Positions 44,149-54,145 of a DNA stretch of 64,000 nt are shown piece after piece. The notes under the pieces are model-generated. The model saw only the letters and a program-made list of their open reading frames with translations. It was not told the origin of the DNA and ran no database searches. The position numbers were made by a program, and so were the translations under genes. The DNA comes from Leptospira ainazelensis (GTDB lineage Bacteria > Spirochaetota > Leptospiria > Leptospirales > Leptospiraceae). The stretch is from the NCBI RefSeq assembly GCF_016918785.1, contig NZ_JAFFPT010000072.1, positions 62,001 to 126,000 on the forward strand. The letters are read 5' to 3'. Position 1 is the first letter of the stretch. Each line of letters starts with the position of its first letter.

Positions 44149-45318
44149 ATGAAAATATTCTATGATCATCAGATATTTTCTATGCAAAAATTCGGAGGTA
44201 TTTCGCGTTATTTTTTCGAAATTTTAATCCGACTTCGAAAAAATAAAAACGCAGAGATCGATCATTCAGTGATCTATTCTTTTAACGAATATTTGGCGGA
44301 TAAAACCCTTTTTTCGATCGAGAAACCTTATACGTTTCAGGATTGGTTCCCGAAATTAAAGTTTCGTGGAAAATACAGGATTTTTTTGTTGTTACAATTT
44401 TTAGGGCTTCTTCCCGATCCGGAAGCAAAGATGGAAAAAGAAGTCATTCAAAAGATCAAGGTTTCGGATTTTGATATATTTCATCCGACTTACTATTCCC
44501 CATACTTTTTAGAAAGCCTTCAAAAAACCGGAAAACCTTTTGTTCTGACTGTTCACGACTTAATCCATGAAATTTACCCCGAATATTTTTTCGATTCCAA
44601 AGAAGTGATCCAAAATAAGAAAAGTCTGATCAATAAGGCCGCCGGCTTAATCGCTATTTCGGAGAATACAAAAAACGATCTCCTTAAATACTATAAGTTA
44701 CAAGAATCCAAAGTAAAGGTTATATATCACGGTTCTTCCATGAAGCCCGAGTTTATCGGCGAAGAATTGTCGCCGGCAAAAGTAGAGTATTTACTTTTTA
44801 TCGGTAACCGCTCCCATTATAAGAATTTTTCCTTTTTTCTAAAAAGTATCAGTTCCTTATTCCAAGAATTTCCGAAACTCCGGCTTTATTGTGTGGGAGG
44901 GGGAAGTTTTCAAAAAGATGAAATGGCTCTTATAGAAGAATTGAATCTAAGAGAAAGAGTCGAACAATTTCATTTTAAAAACGATCAAGAGTTAGCTGAA
45001 TATTATCGGAAAGCATTACTCTTTGTGTTTCCCTCGCGCTACGAAGGATTCGGGATTCCTCTTTTGGAAGCATTTAGCTGCGGAACTGCAGTAGCCTGTA
45101 GTAATACCTCCAGTCTTCCGGAGGTTGCGGGTGACGCAGCTTTTTATTTTGATCCTGATTCGGAGGAATCGATTCGGACTTGTATCAGAGTAGCTATATT
45201 GAATCCCGAGGAAAGAATAAAAAAGATACAAAATGGAAATTTGCAGATTCAAAAATTCTCTTGGGACAAAGCCGCCTCGGAAACGTTCGACTTTTACCGG
45301 AGTATTCTTGCAGGATAA
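44149..45318 (+). CDS. GT4 family glycosyltransferase
   Basis: GT-B transferase of 389 residues: HDLIHEIYPEYF in the N-terminal domain, GSSMKPEF, and the retaining-GT4 signature FPSRYEGFGIPLLEAFSCG (E-x7-E) near residue 290-308. It starts with ATG five bases after wzx. It would add a sugar to the growing unit in the cytoplasm. Confidence 0.88.
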   Translation: MKIFYDHQIFSMQKFGGISRYFFEILIRLRKNKNAEIDHSVIYSFNEYLADKTLFSIEKPYTFQDWFPKLKFRGKYRIFLLLQFLGLLPDPEAKMEKEVIQKIKVSDFDIFHPTYYSPYFLESLQKTGKPFVLTVHDLIHEIYPEYFFDSKEVIQNKKSLINKAAGLIAISENTKNDLLKYYKLQESKVKVIYHGSSMKPEFIGEELSPAKVEYLLFIGNRSHYKNFSFFLKSISSLFQEFPKLRLYCVGGGSFQKDEMALIEELNLRERVEQFHFKNDQELAEYYRKALLFVFPSRYEGFGIPLLEAFSCGTAVACSNTSSLPEVAGDAAFYFDPDSEESIRTCIRVAILNPEERIKKIQNGNLQIQKFSWDKAASETFDFYRSILAG

Positions 45319-45330
45319 ATCAATCTAAGA

Positions 45331-46263
45331 ATGAAAGCCCCCATTCTCTTAATAGCATTCAATCGACCTCACCTTACTTCCATCGTATTCGAAACAATAC
45401 GGCAGTATAAACCGAGTAGATTCTATCTCGCCGTCAACGCTCCCCGCGCCGATAAAGAAGGCGAAACCGAGAGATGCAATGAAGTAAGGAACATTCTAAA
45501 AAAAGTGGATTGGGATTGTGAAATTCGAACCCTTTTTCGAGAGGAACATTTACAATTAAAAGTTTCAGTGAGTTCCGCCATTACTTGGTTTTTTGAAAAC
45601 GAGGAAATGGGAATTATCTTAGAGGATGACATCGTCCCCGACCCAAGTTTCTACGTCTATTGCGAGCAATTATTAGAATATTATAAAGATGATTTTCGCA
45701 TCGGTATGATCAGCGGCGATAACTTCGGTTTTGGGCATCGTAGAAATCGGAATAGCTACTATTATTCTTTATATTCCCATATTTGGGGATGGGCTTCCTG
45801 GAGAAGGGCTTGGCAAGGATATGACGTGTATATGAAAGACTTTCGGGAATTCTTTGAAGAAGGATGGTTGAAGGATCTTTTTCCGGAGTCGAAGGAATTT
45901 CAGTTTTGGAAAAGTAATTTCGAGGCGGTCGCTTATAATGGTTTTGAAACCTGGGACTTTCAATGGGTTTATCATAACTTGAAAAATGGTCGTCTTAATA
46001 TCATGCCTTCGGTGAATCTTATAAAGAATATCGGTTTTGGAGAAGGGGCGGCGCATACGACTCATCCGAGTCCTTATGCGAATATGAAAACCGAACCGTT
46101 ATCCTTTCCGTTAAGGCATCCTAAGTTCGTCGTTCGGGATATAGAAAGCGACGGATTTTCGAAAGATACGTTCATCGGATCGGACGAAAAAGGAAAAAGG
46201 GGGCGGTTTAATCCACTTCGTTTATTAATTCGCCTGAGGAGTTATCTACTTGGAATCAAATAA
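45331..46263 (+). CDS. GT-A-like putative glycosyltransferase
   Basis: Protein of 310 residues with LLIAFNRPHLTSIVFETIRQ at the start, a metal-binding EDDIVPDPSF near residue 97-106, and SHIWGWASWRRAW further on. These fit a GT-A family distantly related to GnT-I and often labelled nucleotide-diphospho-sugar transferase. Follows the GT4 gene after 12 bases and overlaps the next gene by 14 bases. Confidence 0.75.
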   Translation: MKAPILLIAFNRPHLTSIVFETIRQYKPSRFYLAVNAPRADKEGETERCNEVRNILKKVDWDCEIRTLFREEHLQLKVSVSSAITWFFENEEMGIILEDDIVPDPSFYVYCEQLLEYYKDDFRIGMISGDNFGFGHRRNRNSYYYSLYSHIWGWASWRRAWQGYDVYMKDFREFFEEGWLKDLFPESKEFQFWKSNFEAVAYNGFETWDFQWVYHNLKNGRLNIMPSVNLIKNIGFGEGAAHTTHPSPYANMKTEPLSFPLRHPKFVVRDIESDGFSKDTFIGSDEKGKRGRFNPLRLLIRLRSYLLGIK

Positions 46264-47113
46264 GAATCAAATCGAATGTAGGCTTTGCGGTTCTAATGCA
46301 AGTAAAGAATTTCAGGTAAAGGTGTTAAATCAGTACGAAGTAACTTATTATAAATGTGAAGAATGCGATCTTTTACAATCCGAAGTTCCCTTTTGGTTGG
46401 AGGAGGCCTATAATAAAGCGATTTCGATCTTAGATACCGGTATTTTTTTAAGGAATAATGAGAATGTAAAAAAGTTAACGCTACTTTTGACCGAAGTTCA
46501 ATCCCAATTGCAGGAACAGAATCATCCGTTTCGGAATCGGCTTTTTCAGAAAAAATCGAAACCATATCAAGGTAAGATTCTCGATTACGGGGGAGGACAT
46601 GGAATTCTCGTTCGTCTCATGCGCGACGTCGGATTCGATTGTTATTGGTATGATAAATACGCGAAGAATGATTTTTCGGAAGGATTCAGCTTTGAACCGA
46701 AGGAAAATTACGACGTAGTCCTTGCTTTCGAGTTATTTGAACATTTTGATAAGCCAAGGGAGGATATCTTGGAAATCCTCCGGTTTCAAAAACCGGCCTT
46801 ACTGATTTTTTCAACTCTTCTCTACGGAGAAAAAACTCCCGATATGAATTGGTGGTATTATTCGTTTGAAGCAGGACAACATATTTCCTTTTACAACGCG
46901 AAAACATTGTCGAAAATGGAAGAAATTACCGGATACTCCGTTTGTTCCTTAGCCGCAGATTTTCACGTATTGATTAGAAAGGATTTAAAGTTGGATTTGC
47001 AAAGACTAAGAAGAAGCATCCGTAACGCGGAAAAACGTTTTCCTTCCGTCAAAAAGTTATATCAGAGTAAAACTTTTGAAGATCATATTCTTTTAAAAAG
47101 TAAAATGAATTAG
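46250..47113 (+). CDS. Zinc-ribbon class I SAM methyltransferase
   Basis: Protein of 287 residues: a Cys4 zinc ribbon (CRLCG near 11-15, CEECD near 36-40) and a SAM-binding ILDYGGGHGILVRLMRDVGF. Similar in design to the gene at 15274 but not a close copy. TTG start, 14-base overlap with the preceding gene. The methylated residue is unknown. Confidence 0.75.
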   Translation: MESNKNQIECRLCGSNASKEFQVKVLNQYEVTYYKCEECDLLQSEVPFWLEEAYNKAISILDTGIFLRNNENVKKLTLLLTEVQSQLQEQNHPFRNRLFQKKSKPYQGKILDYGGGHGILVRLMRDVGFDCYWYDKYAKNDFSEGFSFEPKENYDVVLAFELFEHFDKPREDILEILRFQKPALLIFSTLLYGEKTPDMNWWYYSFEAGQHISFYNAKTLSKMEEITGYSVCSLAADFHVLIRKDLKLDLQRLRRSIRNAEKRFPSVKKLYQSKTFEDHILLKSKMN

Positions 47114-47148
47114 CCTAACAATACTATTTTACGAAAGACGCCGCCAAC

Positions 47149-48108
47149 TTGAATCAGAAATCCATAACAAAGAAAAAAAAGACGATCGATATCGTTATTC
47201 CCTCCTTTAACGAAGAGGGAAACGTTGCGGTCTTATACCAACGTTTAAAAAACGTAATTCCTGTTTCTTATAATTTTAGAATCATCTTTGTCGACGATGG
47301 GAGTTCCGATGAAACTTTATCGGAAATTCGGAAGTTATCGCAAAGAAGTTCAAATATCCGCTTTATATCCTTTTCAAAAAATTTTGGACATCAGGTGGCC
47401 CTCAAAGCCGGTCTGGATCATTCCGACGCGGATTGTGTGATTTCGCTGGATGCGGATCTCCAGCATCCTCCGGAATTGATTCCCATTCTTATACAAAAAT
47501 GGGAGGAGGGAAACGATATCGTTTATACCAAAAGAATGGATAACGAAAACGTCGGCCTTTTTAAAAAGATAACTGCGAGGATTTTTTATTCGCTGTTGAA
47601 CGGACTCTCCGGTTTAAACATCGATCAGGGCGCGGCGGATTTCCGATTACTCGACAGAAAGGTCGTAGACGTGTTAAAAACGTTTGAGGAAAGAAATCTA
47701 TTCATTCGCGGAATGGTGACTGGAATCGGTTTTCAAAAAAGTTTTATCGAATATCAGCCCGAAAAAAGAATCTGGGGAAAAAGCAAGTATAGTTTGAAAA
47801 GGATGTTCCTTTTCGCGTTAGACGGAATTACTTCCTTTAGCGTCAAACCTTTGCACTTGGCGACGATCGCGGGCGTCGTTTTTTCATTGTTTTCGGGAAT
47901 TTATGCGCTTTATGCAATTGTGATATTCTTTACTTCGGATAAAGTAGTATCCGGTTGGACTTCGGTTTTGGTCAGTGTTTTGTTTATGGGCGGTGTGCAG
48001 TTGATCGTACTCGGAATTTTAGGCGAGTATATTGGAAAGATGTTTCTTGAAACCAAAAATCGTCCCAATTACATCCTCAAAGAAACTAACTTGAAAAAGA
48101 AAGGATAA
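47149..48108 (+). CDS. GtrB/DPM1-like polyprenyl-phosphate glycosyltransferase
   Basis: GT2 protein of 319 residues: IVIPSFNEEGNVAVLYQRL, FVDDGSSDET and DADLQHPPELIP at 101-112, followed by two membrane helices at about 228-250 and 262-290. This layout is that of GtrB and ArnC, which move a sugar from a nucleotide to undecaprenyl phosphate. The sugar is then used by a periplasmic GT-C enzyme; the next gene is a candidate. TTG start. Confidence 0.87.
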   Translation: MNQKSITKKKKTIDIVIPSFNEEGNVAVLYQRLKNVIPVSYNFRIIFVDDGSSDETLSEIRKLSQRSSNIRFISFSKNFGHQVALKAGLDHSDADCVISLDADLQHPPELIPILIQKWEEGNDIVYTKRMDNENVGLFKKITARIFYSLLNGLSGLNIDQGAADFRLLDRKVVDVLKTFEERNLFIRGMVTGIGFQKSFIEYQPEKRIWGKSKYSLKRMFLFALDGITSFSVKPLHLATIAGVVFSLFSGIYALYAIVIFFTSDKVVSGWTSVLVSVLFMGGVQLIVLGILGEYIGKMFLETKNRPNYILKETNLKKKG

Positions 48109-48169
48109 CCTTTTCTTTAAAAGAAATCTTTTAAAATCACGGCGAGTAAGAGTAATAAAAATAGAATCA

Positions 48170-49825
48170 ATGAACTACAATCTTCTTTCTAACGTTTCGA
48201 TGGATATCGATTATTTTCTTTTTCTTGGCATTTTTATTTTTCTATTCCTGATTGAAAGACGAGTCGGAGTCGGGCGACGAATCAAAGGAATTCTTTTTTT
48301 TCTCATAACCTTGCTGATAGTAATCTATCTTTTTGGACCAAATCTCAAAGCTCAGTTGTGGTTAATCGACGATCATGAAACCTTCTTTTTTCTGAAGTCA
48401 AAAACTTCGCCCGCAGCTTGGAGCGAGTTTTTTGATATTCTAATTAACAAAACGGAGGTCGGTAAGTTTGGAGAAAGTCCTCGTTATCGAATTTCTTATT
48501 ACGTCCTAAGAATTTTTGAATCTCTCCTCTGGAAAGAAAACGTCTATGCGTGGTATTTTTTCCGTTGTTTCACAGCGGGAGTGTTTGTTTTTTCTATTTT
48601 AAAATTGTTTTCCCGCTTTTTTTCAGTATCGGTTTCTACTCTTTTTGTCCTTTCGATATTTTCCGTAAGATACTGGTCGGATATTTTTTCAAGACTGGGC
48701 GCGGGGGAAGTTTACGCGGTTCTCGGCGTCGCTCTCTTATTAATCGCGATTGCGGAGTATCGACTTTCCGAAAAAAAGCCGATTAGTTTCTACATTTTGA
48801 TTTCTTTGGGAGTTATTATCGCGGCGGGATCCAAGGAAAATTTTCTCATCTTGATTTTTATTCCGATAGTAATCTTGTTTTTAGAAAGGAAAAAAAAGGA
48901 CAACCGGTTGGGTTCAGTTCTTTTAACTTTGCCGATTTTATTCTCCTTTGTAACGGTTCTGTCTTTGTTTCTTTTTTTCAGAATGAGCAAGGTGGATATT
49001 TACGGAAATAGCGCTTTGGCCTCCGATCGATTTTCGGTTTTTGTAAGAATCCTTTCAAAAGATTTTCTTTATGTTCCACTTGTTCTGCTTGGTTTACTTT
49101 TTTCCCTTTTTCTCTTTGAGTTTAAGAAAGGAAGAAGAATCGGCTTTGATAAATGGATCTGCCTGGCTTTTCTATTTCTATCGATCTTACTGATCAATAT
49201 CGTTTTTTATAACGGACAATGGCCTACGAATTCGAGATACGATTTTCCCGGGGTTATCGCTTTTCAGGGATCGATATTAATTCTGATCGCTTCCGTCGTT
49301 TGGAGAGTGTTCAGGATCGGAGAATTGGGTTTTCAGACTCGCTTTTTTTCGTTGAATTTAGTTTTGATTTTTTATTTGAGTTCAACGGTTTCCATTCAAG
49401 GTTTAACAAACCTTCAACGGGATTCCCGTGCTAACATGAAACGGACCCAAGAGTTCACTTCCTTTCTAAAGGAATTTGTCTCAAACGATTCGAATTCGCA
49501 TTTGATTTTTTACGTTCACCAAGCCTTTGATTTCGAACCCGTGGATTCTTTTTCTCGATTTTTGAATTATTACGGAGATTCAAAGGAAAGAATGTTGATC
49601 GTAACGGATGTAAAAGCCGAATCGGATTTTAAAAACGGTCTGCTGAGTTATTTAAGAATGATCGCAAAGGACGGTTCTTTGGAGAAAGGGATTTTACCAT
49701 ACAATTCAAAATCTCTCCTCGGAAAAAATTGCGTAGTCCTTTTGTTTCCTCCCGCTTCTCTACAAGACGCTCCGAAAATTTCGGATTGTAAAAAGGTTGA
49801 AGTTAAACTTGTCCCTTTTCAGTGA
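48170..49825 (+). CDS. Membrane protein, probable GT-C glycosyltransferase
   Basis: A 551-residue integral membrane protein with about ten hydrophobic segments. After the second segment a loop has D67-D68 in LIDDHETFFF, where GT-C enzymes carry their catalytic acidic residues. A soluble C-terminal part follows at about 415-551. It stands directly behind the GtrB-like gene, suggesting that it takes the lipid-linked sugar and adds it to O-antigen outside the inner membrane. I recognise no closer family. Confidence 0.6.
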   Translation: MNYNLLSNVSMDIDYFLFLGIFIFLFLIERRVGVGRRIKGILFFLITLLIVIYLFGPNLKAQLWLIDDHETFFFLKSKTSPAAWSEFFDILINKTEVGKFGESPRYRISYYVLRIFESLLWKENVYAWYFFRCFTAGVFVFSILKLFSRFFSVSVSTLFVLSIFSVRYWSDIFSRLGAGEVYAVLGVALLLIAIAEYRLSEKKPISFYILISLGVIIAAGSKENFLILIFIPIVILFLERKKKDNRLGSVLLTLPILFSFVTVLSLFLFFRMSKVDIYGNSALASDRFSVFVRILSKDFLYVPLVLLGLLFSLFLFEFKKGRRIGFDKWICLAFLFLSILLINIVFYNGQWPTNSRYDFPGVIAFQGSILILIASVVWRVFRIGELGFQTRFFSLNLVLIFYLSSTVSIQGLTNLQRDSRANMKRTQEFTSFLKEFVSNDSNSHLIFYVHQAFDFEPVDSFSRFLNYYGDSKERMLIVTDVKAESDFKNGLLSYLRMIAKDGSLEKGILPYNSKSLLGKNCVVLLFPPASLQDAPKISDCKKVEVKLVPFQ

Positions 49826-49932
49826 AAGTTTAGTTTTATCTTTTGTAGTTCCGCTTTTTTTGCGAGCATATAACGTTTTTATAATTATTCTCCGTTTGCA
49901 GGATCACCATTTTAAAATGCGCTCTAAACACG

Positions 49933-50763
49933 ATGAAAAAACCTAAAATATCGATTATCACGATCAATTATAACGATCGGGAAGGGCTCGAAAAAACGAT
50001 CCTTTCCGTAAGAAATCAAAATTTCGATTCGTATGAACACGTCGTTATCGACGCGGGATCCAAAGACGGAAGCGTAGATGTGATCAAAAAGTATGAGGAC
50101 AAAATTTCCCATTGGGTCAGCGAAAAGGACAAAGGAATTTACGACGGTCAGAATAAGGGGATCAAAGCGGCGAAGGGTGAATACTGCCTCTTTCTCAATT
50201 CCGGGGATTTTTTGGTCGACTCGAACGTCCTATACGATGTGTTTTCGAAAGAATACGAAGAGGATTTTCTTTACGGAGATATGCTCATTGATTCCGGAAA
50301 CGGAAAGATCGTATACGGGAGAAGCCCGCGAGACTTGGATCTTCATTTTTTGGCTTACGGAGTTTTGTGGCATTGTGTGACTTTCATTCGAAGGTCGTTA
50401 TTTAAAGAATATGGAATATACGATACTTCTTACAAAATAGCCGCCGACGTAGATTTTTTTCTGAAAGCCATCGGGGTAGGGGGCGCGTCTTGGAGATATC
50501 TTTCCAGGCCGATCAGCCAATTCAATACTTTCGGGTTTGGTTCGAATCCTAAAAATGAAAACCTTTTGGAGGAAGAGAGGGCGCGGATGCGAAGCGAACA
50601 TTTATCTCAGGCGACCGTAAATTTGCTCGCCGAATATCATCGTATGGAAAAAGACTATATTATTTTTTCATACTTCTTTCTTCCGCAGATTCTTAACTTC
50701 TTTCGAAATTTTTCCTTTTTAAGGGCTTTCAATCGGAAGCTCTTTCAATTTCTAAATAGGTAA
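49933..50763 (+). CDS. GT2 family glycosyltransferase
   Basis: GT-A transferase of 276 residues: ISIITINYNDREGLEKTILS at the start, DAGSKDGSVDVIKKYEDKI, NKGIKAAKGEYCLFLNSGD (where SGD replaces the usual DxD) and a typical C-terminal half. It belongs to the WcaA/WcaE-like group with N-S-G-D. Follows a 107-base gap. Confidence 0.85.
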   Translation: MKKPKISIITINYNDREGLEKTILSVRNQNFDSYEHVVIDAGSKDGSVDVIKKYEDKISHWVSEKDKGIYDGQNKGIKAAKGEYCLFLNSGDFLVDSNVLYDVFSKEYEEDFLYGDMLIDSGNGKIVYGRSPRDLDLHFLAYGVLWHCVTFIRRSLFKEYGIYDTSYKIAADVDFFLKAIGVGGASWRYLSRPISQFNTFGFGSNPKNENLLEEERARMRSEHLSQATVNLLAEYHRMEKDYIIFSYFFLPQILNFFRNFSFLRAFNRKLFQFLNR

Positions 50764-50772
50764 TCGTAAAAA

Positions 50773-51600
50773 TTGAAAATCCTTGTTTTTATCAACCATT
50801 TCTACGGTAAAAATCCATTTTTTAAAGGGAAGTCTACGGTGGATCCGGAAGAAATTTCTCCGAAGGTTCTTAAAAGAACGGAAGAGAGGCGATCGCACTT
50901 ACAGGCAACGATTCGATCGTTAAGAACGTTAAGCGAAACCGTGGATATTAGAATTTGCGGTTATCAGGGAAAATCGTTAATGGATTTGGACTTTGATTTT
51001 GACGAGGAAATCGATAAACCTACGGATATCATGTATGCGAGTTTGTTGAAAATGAGCGAGTATATCGAGGACTATGATTATTTTATCAATATCGAAGACG
51101 ATATTCTTTTGGAAAGGACGGTATTCGAAAGAATTGTTTCCTTTGATCAAAATTCTCAGATAAACGAAATCTTACACCCGAACCGTTTGGAAAAAAATGA
51201 AAAAGGGAAACTGTTTTGTATCGATTTGAAATGTATTCCGGGTTGGACATACAATCAAAGAATCTTTCAAGGAAAGAAATTTCGACAGGCGCTCAATCCT
51301 CATTCCGGTCTTGCCATTTTTAGGAAAGATAAATTCAGATTTGCGCTCGCTAACTCGGACATTCATTCTCGCAGCATTCATCTTTATCTCGGGATGGATT
51401 CCGCATTTGCAAGTATCCATTCTCCCTTTATCTTGTGGAGGTCTTTTGAAGAAGAAGACTTTCATTCCGTATTTCACCAAGACAAGTGGATTCAACCAAA
51501 GAAGGACCTTATCACCTCCATCACCTTGCGTGACTTTATTCCTATGGTAATCCCGAAAATTCTTAAATATTTGGCTCTATCGATCGGCATTCGGTTTTAA
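50773..51600 (+). CDS. Putative glycosyltransferase, family not recognised
   Basis: Protein of 275 residues with a TTG start 9 bases after the GT2 stop. It shows YFINIEDDILLERTVF near residue 99-114, a likely DxD-type site, and HSGLAIFRKDKF further on, both features of GT-A enzymes. No signal peptide or membrane segment except a weak one at the C-terminus. I assign it only broadly as a glycosyltransferase. Confidence 0.6.
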   Translation: MKILVFINHFYGKNPFFKGKSTVDPEEISPKVLKRTEERRSHLQATIRSLRTLSETVDIRICGYQGKSLMDLDFDFDEEIDKPTDIMYASLLKMSEYIEDYDYFINIEDDILLERTVFERIVSFDQNSQINEILHPNRLEKNEKGKLFCIDLKCIPGWTYNQRIFQGKKFRQALNPHSGLAIFRKDKFRFALANSDIHSRSIHLYLGMDSAFASIHSPFILWRSFEEEDFHSVFHQDKWIQPKKDLITSITLRDFIPMVIPKILKYLALSIGIRF

Positions 51601-51667
51601 CTCCGATCACTCTTTAGAATTTTCGACGATTCCGCAACGATCGTCTAAAATTGTTCCTCTACTTTTT

Positions 51668-53437
51668 ATGACACAACGAATCCAATCTCTTTTTTTAAAA
51701 ATCGATTCTTTCCTTCAAAAACTTCGATATTTATTCAGACAGTATCAATATTTCTTCTGCAGATATTCAGCGAAAGAAGTCCAAGAGAATTCCTTTCGTT
51801 ATAAACCTTTGATTAGTATCTTAGTGCCGGTTTACAATACACAGATCAAACATCTAAAGGCGATGGTACGATCGGTCGAATCTCAGTCGTATACGAATTG
51901 GGAATTGATTTTACTCGATGACGCCTCTCCGGATAAAAGACCCGGTTTATTCTTAACGGAAGAAGCGAAAAACAATTCGAAACTTCGATACTTTTGCTCC
52001 GAAAAAAACGGAGGGATCAGTGTTGCTACACGAAAGGCGCTTGAATATGCTTCGGGAGAATACGTAGCCTTTCTCGATCATGACGACCAATTGTCGAAGG
52101 AAGCCCTTTCCGTAGTTGTCGAAGCTCTTCAGGCGGAAAAAGATCGTCCCGAATTTTTATACTCCGACGAAATCTTTCAATCCAAGACACCGGGAGTATT
52201 TTCAGTTTCGGCTAAACCGGTCTTTTCTCCGGAAAAATTGGTCTCGCACAATTATATCTGCCACTTCGTAGTAGTTTCAAGAATTCTAATAGAGAAGATG
52301 GGCGGTATTCGGGATGGATACGATGGAAGTCAGGACCATGAGTTTGCGCTTCGGGCTTCTCGTTCTACGGATCGGATTCGAAGACTTCCGTATTTCTTGT
52401 ATATCTGGCGTTTGCACGGGGAAAGTTTTTCCAGAAAAAAAGCTGAAGTTTGTGAAAGAAGTTCTCAAAAGGCGATTTTGGAACACTATGAAGAAAAGAA
52501 CGAAATCGTCGAAAAAATCATTCCTGGTTATTATCCTTTTACTTACCATACTCTTCGAAAATTAAAGAAGAATCCGTCCGTTACGGTTTTCGTTTTAGGA
52601 TCCGGGATAAGAATCGATACTCTGGATTCGAAAATTCTTTCTCTGATTCAAACTACTTCGAATATACGTCTTGAATTTGTGATAGCCGCGACTGAAAAAG
52701 ATTCCGCTCAGGTTGCGACATGGAAACTTCCAAAGGATGTTAAAATTCTATGTAAGAAATCTTCGGATGGAAGTTTTAATTCTAAAGAGATAAATCGTTT
52801 AGTCGCAGATACAAAAACTGAGTATATTTTTTTCTGGAATCCGATCTTAAAACCGCAAAAGGAAAGTTGGCTCTATGAGTTGCTGCAACACGGAGAATCG
52901 AACGGAGTGGGCGCGGTTTCGCCGGCGATCCTCAACGCCAACGGGGAACTTCTTTATTCTTCTTTGATCTTTGGTAAAAACGGCTTTATCGGAATCTCGG
53001 GCAATCGTCTTTCTCCTAAAAAGGCGAAGATTTGGTCCGGAGAGTGGATCGAAAAAAACGTCTCCGCTCTTTCAAAAAATGTTCTTCTGGTATCTCGAAA
53101 GAATTGGGATCTACTTCGGGGATTGGATGAGTCTTTTCAAAAATACTATTGGGACGTGGATCTTTCTATACGAATGAGGGAAAGAGGATTACGATTGATA
53201 AACAATCCATTCTCCGAATTCTTAAATGAATCAAAGTTAGATTGTTTTTCGGAATTCAATCCGAATTCTTCCGATCCAAAAGACGATCGGAAAAATCTAT
53301 GGAAGAAGTGGGGAACGATCTTGGAAGAAGACGATTTTTATTCTCCGCATCTGGATCAGGTCGGGGCGGATCGCCTTCCAAAAGGTGTTTTTCATAACTT
53401 CTCGAAACGGCTTTGGAAACGAAGATGGGATCTCTAA
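51668..53437 (+). CDS. Two-domain GT2 glycosyltransferase
   Basis: A 589-residue protein. The first GT-A domain (about 46-270) has ISILVPVYNTQIKHLKAMVR, LLDDASPDK and the metal site FLDHDD at 135-140. The second part (about 300-540) repeats the GT2 layout, including VGAVSPAILNANGEL and RGLDESFQKYYWDVDLSIRM, but at the place of the DxD it reads FFWNP (388-392), so it may not be catalytic. A third, C-terminal part is short. The first domain likely carries the activity. Confidence 0.82.
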   Translation: MTQRIQSLFLKIDSFLQKLRYLFRQYQYFFCRYSAKEVQENSFRYKPLISILVPVYNTQIKHLKAMVRSVESQSYTNWELILLDDASPDKRPGLFLTEEAKNNSKLRYFCSEKNGGISVATRKALEYASGEYVAFLDHDDQLSKEALSVVVEALQAEKDRPEFLYSDEIFQSKTPGVFSVSAKPVFSPEKLVSHNYICHFVVVSRILIEKMGGIRDGYDGSQDHEFALRASRSTDRIRRLPYFLYIWRLHGESFSRKKAEVCERSSQKAILEHYEEKNEIVEKIIPGYYPFTYHTLRKLKKNPSVTVFVLGSGIRIDTLDSKILSLIQTTSNIRLEFVIAATEKDSAQVATWKLPKDVKILCKKSSDGSFNSKEINRLVADTKTEYIFFWNPILKPQKESWLYELLQHGESNGVGAVSPAILNANGELLYSSLIFGKNGFIGISGNRLSPKKAKIWSGEWIEKNVSALSKNVLLVSRKNWDLLRGLDESFQKYYWDVDLSIRMRERGLRLINNPFSEFLNESKLDCFSEFNPNSSDPKDDRKNLWKKWGTILEEDDFYSPHLDQVGADRLPKGVFHNFSKRLWKRRWDL

Positions 53438-53572
53438 TCGAGTCGTTACTTTCTTGTTTTCGTTTTTGATCCTCCTGCGGTGACGTCGAATAAATTTTGA
53501 TCGCGATGAACGAAATCTAAAAATCTTTGGTAATCCTAAGAGCAGATTTTAGAATTTCCGATTTTGGATCCA

Positions 53573-54142
53573 ATGAACAATATGCAATTTAAAAGATTTT
53601 CTATCGAAGGCCCCGTTCTTATCGAACCGAAGGTCTACGGAGACGAAAGAGGTTTTTTCTTCGAGTCCTTCAAAAAATCGGCCTTCGAAAACGAAAACAT
53701 TCCTACCGATTTCCAACAGGACAATCACTCTCGATCCGCTCGCGGGGTCTTGAGAGGGATGCACTTTCAAATTCCTCCATTCGAACAAGGAAAACTCGTA
53801 CGTGTGGTTCGAGGTAGAGTCATCGACGTCATCATAGACATTCGCAAAGGTTCTCCCACTTTCGGTCAGTGGATTTCAGCGGATCTATCCGAAGAAAATA
53901 AGAATATCTTTTGGGTTCCGCCCGGATTCGCCCACGGATTCATCACGTTGGAAGACAACTCCGATTTTCTCTATAAGGTAACTCAAGAATACAACCCTCA
54001 AAAGGAAATCGGAATCCGATGGGACGACCCGGATATCGGAGTTCCTTGGAGGAATTGGCTTCCGAACGTGGATCTTATCATTTCGAAAAGGGATCAGGAA
54101 ACTCCTTTGCTCGCCGATTTTCAGACTCCATTCGTATATTAG
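53573..54142 (+). CDS. rfbC: dTDP-4-dehydrorhamnose 3,5-epimerase
   Basis: RmlC of about 189 residues: GDERGFFFESFKKSAFE, QDNHSRSARGVLRGMHFQIP (catalytic His in the last stretch), and FWVPPGFAHGFITLEDNSDF. The start could be ATG at 53573 or 53582; an in-frame TTG at 53564 is less likely. It opens the rfbCDBA block, whose order is usual at the 3' end of leptospiral rfb loci. Confidence 0.95.
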   Translation: MNNMQFKRFSIEGPVLIEPKVYGDERGFFFESFKKSAFENENIPTDFQQDNHSRSARGVLRGMHFQIPPFEQGKLVRVVRGRVIDVIIDIRKGSPTFGQWISADLSEENKNIFWVPPGFAHGFITLEDNSDFLYKVTQEYNPQKEIGIRWDDPDIGVPWRNWLPNVDLIISKRDQETPLLADFQTPFVY

Positions 54143-54145
54143 AAT

